Shown: positions 46,440-55,498, counted from the first letter of the stretch. The stretch is 64,000 bases of DNA from Chitinophagales bacterium (GCA_022360175.1 JAKSDI010000131.1:1-64000); one strand, 5' to 3'. Notes: generated by a model not told the origin, from the letters alone. A program made the numbers and translations.

Positions 46440-46473
46440 TATATTTGTCAAGTCTAAATTGTTCAAATATGAC
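46440..46473 (+). promoter_or_regulatory. Candidate promoter and autoregulatory operator of the restriction-modification operon
   Basis: TATATTTG (46440-46447) is an exact -7 box; no clear -33 TTTG lies 19-21 bp upstream. Its ATATTTG is repeated in inverse as CAAATAT at 46464-46470, overlapping the XRE start codon; a GTCA...TGAC pair (46447-46450 and 46470-46473) is nested with it. A regulator binding here would cover promoter and start. AT-rich chance is not excluded. Confidence 0.35.
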
Positions 46474-46777
46474 TTTTGGCAGCAGAATTCGACAGATGAG
46501 AGAAGCGAAAGGATTGCTTTTACGACAAATTGCAGCTTCCTTGGAAGTGGACACAGCTACTATTTCTAAAATAGAGAATGGTTTAAGATATGCTACAAAA
46601 AAGCAAGTTGAAGATTTTGCTAAAGTTTTGGATACAGATTATTCACAGCTTGAAGCACTCTGGATGGGGAATAAGATTTATGATATGTTAATCCAGATAG
46701 AAAATCCTAATGAAGCGCTAATAGTTGCGGAAGAGCAAGTTTTATACTACAAAAAAACTGTAAAGGAGATAGAATGA
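46469..46777 (+). CDS. XRE-family HTH regulator of the restriction-modification operon
   Basis: A 102-residue DNA-binding protein. The ATG at 46469 is chosen (MTFGSRIRQMREAKG); a TTG at 46445 would add 8 residues and lies within the -7 box. The helix-turn-helix is LLLRQIAASLEVDTATISKIENG. Its last bases overlap the methyltransferase start (ATGA), so they are co-translated. A controller (C-protein-like) role is likely, although it is slightly larger than classical C proteins. Confidence 0.85.
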   Translation: MTFGSRIRQMREAKGLLLRQIAASLEVDTATISKIENGLRYATKKQVEDFAKVLDTDYSQLEALWMGNKIYDMLIQIENPNEALIVAEEQVLYYKKTVKEIE

Positions 46778-48339
46778 ATGCAATAGATTTATATAGTGGA
46801 ATTGGAGGATGGACGCTGGGGATGAAGCTATCAGAGATAAATAATGTAGCTTCGTACGAATGGTGGTATGAAGCCAACCAAACACATAATTTTAATTTTA
46901 ATACTAATCATAAAGAGATTGATATTAGAAAGATCAATGTCGAAGATTTAAAATTTGAAGAGAACATTGACTTTGTAGTAGGGAGCCCTCCATGTACACA
47001 GTTCTCGTTTGCAAATAAAGGAGGTAATGGAGACATTGATGATGGATTAGTTGATATTTATAAATTTTTAGAAGTAGTAGAATATTTAAAACCGAAGTAC
47101 TGGGCTATGGAAAATGTGCCCAGAGTAGCGGGGATTTTAGAAAAAGAGCTTCAGAAAGGTAATTCTTTACATAGGTTTCAACGTTTAGTGAAAACTATTA
47201 GGATAATAGATTCTGCAGACTATGGCGTGCCTCAAAATAGAAAACGAATGATTGCAGGGGATTTTCCTGTAAATCTTTTTGAGGCTTATAAAAAGAAAAT
47301 TAAGCATCTTACTCTGGGAGAGGTTTTAACATCCTTATCAGGAGAGACAATAATTGATCCTAATTATGGGTATAAATTATTAAGAGAGCAGGTAACAGAA
47401 TTGGAAAATGAAGCTTCATTAACACCACAAGAAGAAAGAATAAATAAAGATGCGAAAACCTATCATCCGATTTATAATAAAATGTCTTTTCCTGATAAGC
47501 TGGATAGGCCTAGCAGAACAGTGACAGCAACTTGTACAAGAGTGTCAAGAGAAAGCATTATTGTAAAAACTAATAAAGGAGAATATAGAAGATTAAATGT
47601 GCGAGAAAGGGGAGTGATACAAGGATTTCCAATTACATATCAATTTTATGGTAGGACATTGAATGCAAAGTTTAAAATGATAGGGAATGCTGTTCCACCT
47701 ATATTGACATATTATATTTTCCAAAGCATGTTAGAGGTTCCTTCTTCAAATTTATTGAACCCTACTGAATCCCAATATTATCATGAAACTCCTCCGCATA
47801 AGAGTGTGAAGTCAAATCTAGGATTACCGAAGAGAAAATATCCAGCCAAGCGTAAATTTAAATTTGCTGTGCCAAACCTTAGGTATGGGAGTGGCGTAAG
47901 ATTTGAATTGTCTAATGATCCGAAAAGTAACGGAATTCCATGGTCGTTTAAGTTTTTCCATGGAAACTCAAAAAACATAAAAGAAATAAAATTAAACCAG
48001 GAAATTAAAAATTCACTTGCTCCAGTATTGAATACTGATAAGAACGAAGTTTTTACAGAATCAATAATAAAAATTGCTACAAAGTATAAAGATTATGAAT
48101 CATCAAAACTTCAAAAACTGTGGACTTCAAGTGATCTTAACACTGATGTCTTTGATTTTTTAGATGAAGTAGGGCAATGTGTTAACAAAATTCTCACGGA
48201 AGCAAATCTTGAAGAATTTGAACCATCCTTGGTTACATCGATTACTGAAGAATCTAACAAAAAGATTGAAGTTAACTATGCTAGTATGCTGGCTGGCTTT
48301 TATTTCCTTTCCTCACTTAACACAAAACTATTTAATTGA
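46774..48339 (+). CDS. DNA (cytosine-5) methyltransferase with C-terminal extension
   Basis: A 521-residue enzyme. The C5 methyltransferase core has all main motifs: I DLYSGIGGWTLGM, IV GSPPCTQFS with Cys 74, VI ENVP (113-116), VIII QNRKR (154-158), a target-recognition region at about 165-240, IX RPSRTVTA, and X GNAVPP (304-309). Residues about 326-521 form an extra domain of unknown type. Methylation would protect host sites from the endonuclease encoded next; start and stop overlap on both sides (ATGA with the regulator, TGATG with the endonuclease). If the pair share specificity, the predicted target is the C of RGATCY. Confidence 0.92.
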   Translation: MNAIDLYSGIGGWTLGMKLSEINNVASYEWWYEANQTHNFNFNTNHKEIDIRKINVEDLKFEENIDFVVGSPPCTQFSFANKGGNGDIDDGLVDIYKFLEVVEYLKPKYWAMENVPRVAGILEKELQKGNSLHRFQRLVKTIRIIDSADYGVPQNRKRMIAGDFPVNLFEAYKKKIKHLTLGEVLTSLSGETIIDPNYGYKLLREQVTELENEASLTPQEERINKDAKTYHPIYNKMSFPDKLDRPSRTVTATCTRVSRESIIVKTNKGEYRRLNVRERGVIQGFPITYQFYGRTLNAKFKMIGNAVPPILTYYIFQSMLEVPSSNLLNPTESQYYHETPPHKSVKSNLGLPKRKYPAKRKFKFAVPNLRYGSGVRFELSNDPKSNGIPWSFKFFHGNSKNIKEIKLNQEIKNSLAPVLNTDKNEVFTESIIKIATKYKDYESSKLQKLWTSSDLNTDVFDFLDEVGQCVNKILTEANLEEFEPSLVTSITEESNKKIEVNYASMLAGFYFLSSLNTKLFN

Positions 48340-48950
48340 TGAAAATAGGAGCAATGTATTCTCACTTGAATGGCTTTGAGTGGATTCAGTATCATCAAAA
48401 ACAAATGTGGGAAGAAATGGAAGAGATTCTATCTTCAATTGATGCAGGGGCATATAAGACAAAGGTTAGTAAGGAAAAAACAATGAGAGGAAAAAAGCTA
48501 TATAGCCCTATAGACCTTAATAAAAAAATAAAAGAAGATTTTGAAAAGAAAGGATGGTTTGAAAGTCGAACAAGTTATTGGGTGACAGATGATTATGATC
48601 TTATTAGTAAGATAATGCATTTATCTCCTGAGGAGCAAAAAAAATTAATAGAAGAAGAGGGGAGAAAAGCAATTTATTCTTATAACCAAACTGACTTTGT
48701 CAAAAATAGAGTGGCTGTTGAGGTACAATTCGGGAAATATAGTTTTATCGCTTATGATCTATTTGTCAAACATTTGGCTTTTTATGTAGGAGATACAATA
48801 GATGTTGGTATTGAGATTTTGCCCATGAAATCTATGCAAGCTGAAATGTCATCAGGTCCTGGATATTATGAAGGAGCATTGTACGATTTGGCAAGACAGG
48901 GAAGAGGTGTGCCCGCAGTACCATTAGTATTAGTTGGGATAGAGCCATAG
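48339..48950 (+). CDS. Type II restriction endonuclease, BstYI-like (predicted R^GATCY)
   Basis: A 203-residue protein. The ATG at 48339 is chosen over a TTG one codon earlier. It matches BstYI as I recall it: MYSHLNGFEWIQ, YSYNQTDFVKNRVAVEVQF, FIAYDLFVKHLAFYV and the terminal GRGVPAVPLVLVGI. Catalytic residues Asp 119, Glu 128 and Gln 130 in D-x8-E-V-Q fall at the positions expected from BglII/BstYI. It should cut R^GATCY. The start overlaps the methyltransferase stop, and the operon is more AT-rich than its neighbours, suggesting transfer. Specificity is inferred from recall only. Confidence 0.88.
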   Translation: MKIGAMYSHLNGFEWIQYHQKQMWEEMEEILSSIDAGAYKTKVSKEKTMRGKKLYSPIDLNKKIKEDFEKKGWFESRTSYWVTDDYDLISKIMHLSPEEQKKLIEEEGRKAIYSYNQTDFVKNRVAVEVQFGKYSFIAYDLFVKHLAFYVGDTIDVGIEILPMKSMQAEMSSGPGYYEGALYDLARQGRGVPAVPLVLVGIEP

Positions 48951-49054
48951 AGAATTTAGAATATTGTTTAGAAAATTGATAAATCAAGTAGTAATAAGTA
49001 TTTAATATGTAATGTTTTATTGAATAAAATAAAATCAAACTCAATAAAAAACTT

Positions 49055-50347
49055 ATGAAAAGTACATTAAGCGCTCTCGTGATCATTCTTACTATTCTTT
49101 CCTGTAGTGAGCCACAAATTTCAGAAGAACAATCAACAGCATCTTTATCTGCTAACCTGGAACAGTTGAATGAGTTAAAGGAATATTATATCAATTCAGA
49201 TGTAGATACGGTCATAGTAGGAGAGAAAGGTACACGAATCATAATTGAAAAAGCATCTTTTGTAGATTTAGCAGGGCAAGCCGTAAAAGGAACTGTTGAA
49301 TTGAAACTTAAGGAAGTGATTAATATCTCCGATATCCTAATGGAGAACATTTCTACGGTGACAGATGAAGGAATGCTAGAGACTCGGGGTATGATAAAAA
49401 TAGAGGCTTTTTCAGAAGGTAAGGAACTGAAATTAGCCGATGAAAAAAGTATAAAAGTGCTCTTCCCAAAACCAGTGGATGAGGACAAAGCAATGAAGCT
49501 GTATTATGGAAAAAGGAATGATCAGGGAATATTGGAATGGGAGCTTCCTGCAGAGCCAGACAATTTAGAAGCATTAGATAAGCAGGAAATGGAAACGGAT
49601 AATGAAGATCAAATTACAAAAGAGATAAGCATTCATTATCAGTTACTAGATGATGTTGATCATGAAAATGCTTTTTTCAAAAACAATGAAGAGAGCAAAG
49701 CACTAATTGATAGCCTGATAACATTTACCGAAACTGAAAAGCAAGAATTGGTAAATCAACGCATTCGGATTTATTGGCTGTTATTTGATGATGGAAATCT
49801 GGATGTATACCATATAGATGGAGCTCTATCTAATGAGAAGAAACAAGAGATAATTGATAAATTAAATGAAATTCCTTTTATAAAACCCTTTGAAAGAGAA
49901 GGTGATATTGCGCAAATGAAAGGAAGCATAAGCATTAGTTTTTTAGGAGCAGGAGGACAAATCATAGAAGAGACAGAGGAGAAAGGCATAAGTAGATTTT
50001 ATGAAATTGTAAGCACTCGATTAGGGTGGATAAATTGTGATATATTTTTGAAGTTAGAAGAAGACAAAATTCAGATGGCAGTGGTGGCACCTACGAATAC
50101 CATTATTAGGCTGCTATTTAAAAATTATACTACAATTATCACAGGGTCTTATCAAAATGGGAAATGCTATTTTTACAGTTTACCAAAAGACGAACCAATC
50201 AATATAATTGCTTTACAAAATAATGGAACATCGCAGGTGAAATATTCTTTTACTGAGACTACGGTACAGGAAAAAGTAGATGATTTGAATGCATTTAAAG
50301 TTGTTCCAATGAGCGATTTGGCATCTAAATTAGAGCATCTGAACTAA
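49055..50347 (+). CDS. Hypothetical lipoprotein, acidic
   Basis: A 430-residue lipoprotein: lipobox TILSC (Cys 17). The first about 150 residues contain GTRIIIEKASFVDLAGQAVKGTVELKLKE-type beta segments, a pattern found in exported Bacteroidota proteins of unknown function. The middle is acidic and helical. A C-terminal beta-rich part (KYSFTETTVQEKVDDL) is present. It is not recognised. Its stop interlocks with that of the convergent Asp-box gene (4-bp overlap). Confidence 0.65.
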   Translation: MKSTLSALVIILTILSCSEPQISEEQSTASLSANLEQLNELKEYYINSDVDTVIVGEKGTRIIIEKASFVDLAGQAVKGTVELKLKEVINISDILMENISTVTDEGMLETRGMIKIEAFSEGKELKLADEKSIKVLFPKPVDEDKAMKLYYGKRNDQGILEWELPAEPDNLEALDKQEMETDNEDQITKEISIHYQLLDDVDHENAFFKNNEESKALIDSLITFTETEKQELVNQRIRIYWLLFDDGNLDVYHIDGALSNEKKQEIIDKLNEIPFIKPFEREGDIAQMKGSISISFLGAGGQIIEETEEKGISRFYEIVSTRLGWINCDIFLKLEEDKIQMAVVAPTNTIIRLLFKNYTTIITGSYQNGKCYFYSLPKDEPINIIALQNNGTSQVKYSFTETTVQEKVDDLNAFKVVPMSDLASKLEHLN

Positions 50348-51390
50348 TAACTAACCTCAAAAAAAGCAATAAATTCATTACCAGCAGCCCAGCCCTGATC
50401 ATTTGAAATCATTTGTACAGCATAGGGTTTTAATTCGTTGATTTTATGCCATGTTTTTCCCATATCTCTTGAGATCATTAGATGCTCAGAGCTGGCGGAG
50501 ATCAAGCTGTTTTTTTGATAAGGCAGAAATTGTACATCGGAGCTATAGCCTACTTGTTGGCCTGATTTTGGAATATGCCATGTTTTACCACCATCTTTAG
50601 TCAGGGCAATTGAAGCGGTGTTTTGTGATTTTTGATTCCAGTTGCCTCCGACAATTACTCCCTTTTGATCGTCTTTAAAATCACAAGCAAAAATGCCTGT
50701 CATCTGCTCACCTTGAGCAATAGGGGTGGGGTGTACCGACCAGGTTTTTCCTGCGTCAGGAGAATGATATACCAATGCTTTTTTCCCTCCGGTCACTAAC
50801 CATATGTTATCTCCCTGGATGGAGGTATTAGAATTGCTTGCCGCAAATGCAGCTACACCTTCCTCTATTTTTGGTAGTTGATCGCAAGCTACTTTTTTCC
50901 AAGTTTTGCCACCATCATGACTGAGTACTATAGAAAGGCATTCGTCTGTAGGGTCTCCCATCATGACACCCAGATTATCTTTTATCTGAATGGCATCATA
51001 AAAGGCTTTTTCATGATCTTCCTGATAGATAATTTGCCATTCTTTGCTGCCTTTAGGAATATGAATCAAATAAGCAGGACTACTAATGCCCATCAAAAAC
51101 GTTCCTCTATCTGTTATTTCAATACCCCGGAAGTGAACCCCCTTACCATCAATTTTTATGGAATCAATATTCCAGCTCTTTCCCTGATCTGTTGTGAAAC
51201 CATAACTACCATCCGAGCCTGCAAAGTGAACTTCCTTTTCATCTATGGCTTTAATCGCACGTATACTGGTGCCTGTGAATGAAAAGAATATTGGTTCTTT
51301 CATTGCTGCCGTACTCATACTTGTAGTATGACATTGAGAAAATAGCACCAAAGCAAGGAATAGAATTAGGTAGATTGACTTGAAATGCAT
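50344..51390 (-). CDS. Asp-box (BNR/sialidase-like) beta-propeller lipoprotein
   Basis: A 348-residue lipoprotein: lipobox LVLFSQC (Cys 20). Five Asp-box turns are visible: TTDQGKSWN, SHDGGKTWKK, SPDAGKTWSV, TKDGGKTWHI and SRDMGKTWHK, giving a propeller of the YCF48/exo-sialidase type. Sialidase catalytic Arg residues and the Tyr/Glu pair cannot be confirmed, so it is more likely a structural or photosystem-stability-factor-like propeller. It converges with the acidic lipoprotein gene (4-bp overlap). Confidence 0.85.
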   Translation of the reverse strand: MHFKSIYLILFLALVLFSQCHTTSMSTAAMKEPIFFSFTGTSIRAIKAIDEKEVHFAGSDGSYGFTTDQGKSWNIDSIKIDGKGVHFRGIEITDRGTFLMGISSPAYLIHIPKGSKEWQIIYQEDHEKAFYDAIQIKDNLGVMMGDPTDECLSIVLSHDGGKTWKKVACDQLPKIEEGVAAFAASNSNTSIQGDNIWLVTGGKKALVYHSPDAGKTWSVHPTPIAQGEQMTGIFACDFKDDQKGVIVGGNWNQKSQNTASIALTKDGGKTWHIPKSGQQVGYSSDVQFLPYQKNSLISASSEHLMISRDMGKTWHKINELKPYAVQMISNDQGWAAGNEFIAFFEVSY

Positions 51391-51743
51391 GGACGTAGTT
51401 TAATTAAACCTGAAAAATAGTAAATTTTGTTACTAATTGGGTATGCGATGAAATATCAATCTTCTAAACTTCTCGAAATTAAAATTTTAAAACTTTAAGA
51501 TTTATTAAGACTGGTTGCATTGTTGATTGGGTTTTATTAATTTTATAGTGATGTACTATTCAAAATGAATTTGTAGTGGATTTGCTATGAAAATTGGAGT
51601 ATCGTGATTCTAACTGAACTTTTATCGTGGTTTGGCAGGAAGAATAACAAGAAGGAATGGACACTTTATAAGCCTTCGGTTTACGACATAAGAACAAACT
51701 CCAAATGATGGAATATATTATACACCTTAAAACCTATAATATA
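51391..51743. other. Divergent intergenic region, nothing identified
   Basis: About 350 bp, AT-rich, between two divergent genes, holding the presumed promoters for both. No clear TAnnTTTG/TTTG pair, hairpin or gene was recognised. Confidence 0.3.
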
Positions 51744-52850
51744 ATGGAACAGAATGAACTAATAGAAAAGCTCCTTAGTGGAAAATTAGCACCAGAAGAG
51801 ATAAAGATATTAGAAGAAGCGTTTGGTGAGGGGAAATTTAAAAGTTTTGACTTTAGGTCTTTAATCCTGAGAATATTTGATTTGAATGATGGACCTGTTC
51901 AAAATAGGTCAAAGTCTGATAAAGGATTGTTAGGATTTTTTAATAAAATTGGAAGGTGGAATAAAAATCGACGCTTCAAAAAAGCATTACGAAAAGGGAA
52001 TTCTAAAAAAAATATTGTCGCAGAGGGAGATTCCTGGTTTGAACATCCTCTTTTAGTTAAAGATATTATTGATTGGATTATAAAATCAGATAGATATAAT
52101 GTGTATAGCATTGCTTCAGGGGGAGATTGGATAGGTAATATATTATATACAGGTACCTATATAACGGAACTCTCTCTTTATTTACCAGATGTTTTTTTAA
52201 TAAGTGGAGGAGGAAATGATTTAGTTGGTGGAAACCGTATTGCACATCTTATAAAGAGGAGAGATCATGTTAAATTGGAATTTTCGGATAGTGATGAAGC
52301 ATTAATGGATGTTTTGCAAAATGAAGGTGCATCCAAAAAAGTTGCCAAAAGAGTTATTGTTGGTAGAAAATTCTTAAATAATGATTTCTGGGCTCTTATC
52401 AATGTCTTTAGGTTTCAGTATTATCTAATATTTCTCAGTATTAGGACTTTTGCTTCTGATAAGTTTAAAGGAATGAAAATTATTACTCAAGGATATGATT
52501 ATCCTATCCCTTCTTCTAGCAAGAATGTTTTTGCTAGTCCTCTTCGACTAATAATGAATAATGGGAAATGGTTAAATGTACCTTTGGGAATTCGGCGTGT
52601 CAATAATCAAGAAGAGAAAAATTGTATTATGACTGCAATGATTCATGAATATAATAACATGATGATTGATGTAGGAAGTAAATTTGAGGATATATATCAT
52701 ATTGATTGTAGAGAATTAGCAGATAGAAAAAGCTGGATTGATGAACTGCATTTAAGGTCCAGATATTATAAAAAAATTGCTGATAAATATATAGAGTGCA
52801 TCGAATCAGATAACCCAGGTCGGCGAATTTTTAAAGTTTATAGAGATTGA
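51744..52850 (+). CDS. SGNH/GDSL-type hydrolase, cytoplasmic
   Basis: A 368-residue protein. The ATG at 51744 is chosen; one at 51705 would add 13 residues. The SGNH blocks are present: EGDSWF (Ser 97), ISGGGNDL (Asn 158) and DELHL (Asp 333, His 336). The start, NELIEKLLSGKLAPEEIK, resembles the first helices of FecR/anti-sigma-like or scaffold proteins. No signal peptide is seen, unusual for a GDSL lipase in this genome. It is AT-rich and stands alone. Substrate unknown. Confidence 0.78.
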   Translation: MEQNELIEKLLSGKLAPEEIKILEEAFGEGKFKSFDFRSLILRIFDLNDGPVQNRSKSDKGLLGFFNKIGRWNKNRRFKKALRKGNSKKNIVAEGDSWFEHPLLVKDIIDWIIKSDRYNVYSIASGGDWIGNILYTGTYITELSLYLPDVFLISGGGNDLVGGNRIAHLIKRRDHVKLEFSDSDEALMDVLQNEGASKKVAKRVIVGRKFLNNDFWALINVFRFQYYLIFLSIRTFASDKFKGMKIITQGYDYPIPSSSKNVFASPLRLIMNNGKWLNVPLGIRRVNNQEEKNCIMTAMIHEYNNMMIDVGSKFEDIYHIDCRELADRKSWIDELHLRSRYYKKIADKYIECIESDNPGRRIFKVYRD

Positions 52851-53231
52851 TACTGTAAATAATGGGGTTACGATAGAAGCCACCCTATTGATAAAATGGA
52901 GCTTATCAATTACTATTCTACTCTTATACCTCTTCAGTTATAATGTAAAGTAATCAATTAAAGGAAGAAGAGGCTCTAGAACAAGTCAATGTGATGTATT
53001 GAACTTTATTATTATGAGGAGAAAGCAGTTCTTTCCCTACTAGTAGCAGATGGTCAACGAAATATTATTTTGAGAATGGAACGAAGTTTTACACTAAAAT
53101 ATATAATGAAAGCAATTACAAAAATAGCTGAATACATTAAAGTAGTTGTTGACTGAGGCAAAGGTAACAGCATTGTTATCTTTATAACAAGTTCATTGCT
53201 AACCTGAGGAAATAAAAAACGATGATATACT
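52851..53231. other. Intergenic, 381 bp, possible remnant, no gene seen
   Basis: A hairpin ATTGATAA (52887-52894) with TTATCAAT (52903-52910) lies just after the SGNH gene. Further on, a short open stretch reads QLKEEEALEQVNVMY then a stop, without a start codon; it may be a decayed coding fragment. Nothing else can be supported. Confidence 0.35.
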
Positions 53232-54095
53232 ATGCAAAATCATCAACAGAAAGTCATCAACAGGATTTTTGATGCTCAGGATGAGAATGGTTTTTGGAAA
53301 TTGTTACCACCAAAGTATAAGGAACAGCCAGAATATCTGCATTATGTGCCTAACTTCAGTGCCTCTCTATGGGCGTTAATTCTTCTCGCAGATTTGAAAT
53401 GCGATCCTGATGATGATAGAGTGAACGCTTCTCTAGAAGTTATGAAGGATCATTTTTTTGATTCAACAGTTGGTATCTATACACTCAAAGAGGATCATTT
53501 TCCCATCCCTTGCTTAAATGGAAACATGATCTACCTGGATAGTTATTTTAACGGAAAACTGGAAAAGAGAAGCTTGCAGGCACTAGACTTTTTCCATCAA
53601 TATCAGCGTTTTGACGATGGAAAATATAAGACAGAAAAAAATCAATATTGCTCTAATACCAGTTGTTATGGAAAGCATAGCTGTTATTGGGGAGTGGTAA
53701 AACTCTTTAAGGGAATCTCTTTTATTCCGAAAAAGGAGCGATCAGAAAAAATAAAAGACTTACTGGATCGCTGTATTCGTTTTGTGCTATTGCATAAAGT
53801 TTGTTATAGCTCCCGCCGGCCAGATCAAATCATGATTAAAAAAATGGATCAGCTAACTTTTCCCAATATGTATAAAAGCGACTTTCTGGAGATATTGTGG
53901 TTACTGAAAAGAGAGGAGGTACAATCTTCAGAGTTGATTCCCGCCATTAAACTGTTAAAATCTAAGCAGAAAGAAGATGGGACTTGGCATCTGGAACGAA
54001 AAGTCCATAATTTGATAACCTCCATTGGTGTACTTGACAAGCCTAATCCATTCATCACTGATCGGGCAAGAGAAGTTATTGAATATTACGGTTGA
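53232..54095 (+). CDS. Terpenoid-cyclase/prenyltransferase-like alpha-alpha barrel protein
   Basis: A 287-residue cytoplasmic protein. Repeats such as FDAQDENGFWKLLPPKYKEQ, NFSASLWALILLADL and LKSKQKEDGTWHLERK are those of squalene-oxidase/prenyltransferase-type alpha-alpha barrels (Q..DG.W). There is no DxDD or DDxxD-type catalytic motif at the expected place. A Cys-containing loop (YCSNTSCYGKHSCYWG) is unusual and may bind a metal. It may be a degenerate relative used for binding rather than cyclisation. It stands alone between two gaps. Confidence 0.75.
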   Translation: MQNHQQKVINRIFDAQDENGFWKLLPPKYKEQPEYLHYVPNFSASLWALILLADLKCDPDDDRVNASLEVMKDHFFDSTVGIYTLKEDHFPIPCLNGNMIYLDSYFNGKLEKRSLQALDFFHQYQRFDDGKYKTEKNQYCSNTSCYGKHSCYWGVVKLFKGISFIPKKERSEKIKDLLDRCIRFVLLHKVCYSSRRPDQIMIKKMDQLTFPNMYKSDFLEILWLLKREEVQSSELIPAIKLLKSKQKEDGTWHLERKVHNLITSIGVLDKPNPFITDRAREVIEYYG

Positions 54096-54210
54096 TGATT
54101 TCTATAGATAAAAAATATATTGAAAGGTAAGATTTTTTCATCGCGAGTTATATATTCTTGAAAAGCACCGAAGAGTGCATCACTACATTATTTGAAAAAT
54201 ATTATTTGCG

Positions 54211-54948
54211 ATGAGATACCTGCTTTTTTTTAGCGTGCTTACAAGCTTTCTTTTTTTACAATCTTGTGCTTCTACTGTGAATAGCAAAATGCTCAGCTCT
54301 GCGTATCCTGCGATCAATAAAGATCAGCAAGTGTTTTTTCTACAGCACAGTGAAGAAGTTCCTGAAAATTCGATTTTAGTAGGAAACCTGAAAGTAGGGG
54401 ATTCTGGATTTGCTGTAAACTGTAGTTATGAAACGGCTGTAGAGAAAGCAAGTATGGAAGCAAGAAATTGTGGTGCCAATATAATCTTGGTGACAGAAGT
54501 TAAGGAGCCAAGTATCAAGAATACTTGTTACAGGATGAAAGCCTTAATGTATAGAAACATGGACGAGGATGTCCTGATTAGAACCGAAAAAAGAATAGAG
54601 GAGAAAAACCAGTCTCGCTTACCTGAAAATGCAGATTATGCTGTTATTTATTTTTACCGGCCAACAAATTCTTTTGGGGCATTAGTCGGTTTAAAGATTA
54701 AAACTGAAGGTGAAATGGTAATTTGCAAGCTAAAAGATGGAGATAAGTTTGCATACAAAACAAAAGAATTTGGCGAGCATACTTTTCTGGCCAAGACAGA
54801 ATCGGAGGATGTAGTAGAAATAAATGTGGAAAAAGGTAAAGAATACTTTGTTCATTGTGGCATACAAATGGGAATCGTAGTAGGGCAACCCGAACTAGAT
54901 GTTGTTGATAACTACATTGGAATTGAACAATACGAAAAAATGAAATGA
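54211..54948 (+). CDS. Lipoprotein with DUF4156-like and DUF2846-like halves
   Basis: A 245-residue lipoprotein: lipobox LQSC (Cys 19). Residues about 50-115 (VGNLKVGDSGFAVNCSYETAVEKASMEARNCGANIILVTEVKEP) resemble the small Cys-pair domain in periplasmic DUF4156-type proteins. Residues about 142-245 start AVIYFYRPTNSFGALVGL, a mark of DUF2846. It is unclear what either half does. It lies 52 bp before the YdeI-type gene. Confidence 0.7.
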   Translation: MRYLLFFSVLTSFLFLQSCASTVNSKMLSSAYPAINKDQQVFFLQHSEEVPENSILVGNLKVGDSGFAVNCSYETAVEKASMEARNCGANIILVTEVKEPSIKNTCYRMKALMYRNMDEDVLIRTEKRIEEKNQSRLPENADYAVIYFYRPTNSFGALVGLKIKTEGEMVICKLKDGDKFAYKTKEFGEHTFLAKTESEDVVEINVEKGKEYFVHCGIQMGIVVGQPELDVVDNYIGIEQYEKMK

Positions 54949-55000
54949 CAATAAGAGCAGGTTTGTTTAGTATCCAAATGTGCTCCAAACCTTATAGGAT

Positions 55001-55498
55001 ATGACAAATGAAGAGCGTCCCCTTGTAGATAAAGAATACCTCCTGCAAAAATTCCCCGGAAAAGGTGGCTGGACCTATGCTGCTATACCTGAGATACTAC
55101 AAAATAAAGACAATCCATTTGGTTGGGTAAAGGTGAAAGGGAGTATTGATGATTACGAACTGAAGCAATATAAATTAATGCCAATGGGCAATGGGCAACT
55201 CTTCCTACCTGTGAAGGCAGCCATCAGAAAAAAGATTGGCAAGGGAGCAGGAGATTATGTTCGAGTGATCCTTTATTCAGATGACTCAAAACTGGAAATA
55301 CCAGAAGAGATTGTGGCCTGTTTTGAAAACGAACCTAAACACATCTACAAAACATTCCTTGATTTCCCGGAAGGGGCTCAAAAAGCATACATAGACTGGA
55401 TTTATGCAGCAAAAACTGATGCGACCAAAGTCAACCGCATTAGCAAGATGATGGAACGGCTGCAGTTAGGGTTGAGATTGGGAGATGAAGAACGATAG
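55001..55498 (+). CDS. DUF1905/YdeI-type (OmdA-like) protein
   Basis: A 165-residue cytoplasmic protein. The N-terminal about 95 residues, with WTYAAIP, FGWVKVKGSID and KLMPMGNGQLFLPV, form a DUF1905 beta-barrel-like domain. The C-terminal part (FPEGAQKAYIDWIYAAKT, NRISKMMERL) is the YdeI/OmdA helical tail, a family linked to bacteriocin protection in older literature. A close function is not known. It is the last plus-strand gene of this accessory stretch. Confidence 0.82.
   Translation: MTNEERPLVDKEYLLQKFPGKGGWTYAAIPEILQNKDNPFGWVKVKGSIDDYELKQYKLMPMGNGQLFLPVKAAIRKKIGKGAGDYVRVILYSDDSKLEIPEEIVACFENEPKHIYKTFLDFPEGAQKAYIDWIYAAKTDATKVNRISKMMERLQLGLRLGDEER

Noticed and set aside
46469-48950. BREX, DISARM or other larger defence systems
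   Set aside because: Only a regulator, a methyltransferase and an endonuclease are present; no helicase, ATPase or phosphatase of those systems lies nearby.
52970-53030. Short coding stretch QLKEEEALEQVNVMY
   Set aside because: No start codon, no ribosome site and a length of 15 codons after an upstream stop; at best a remnant.
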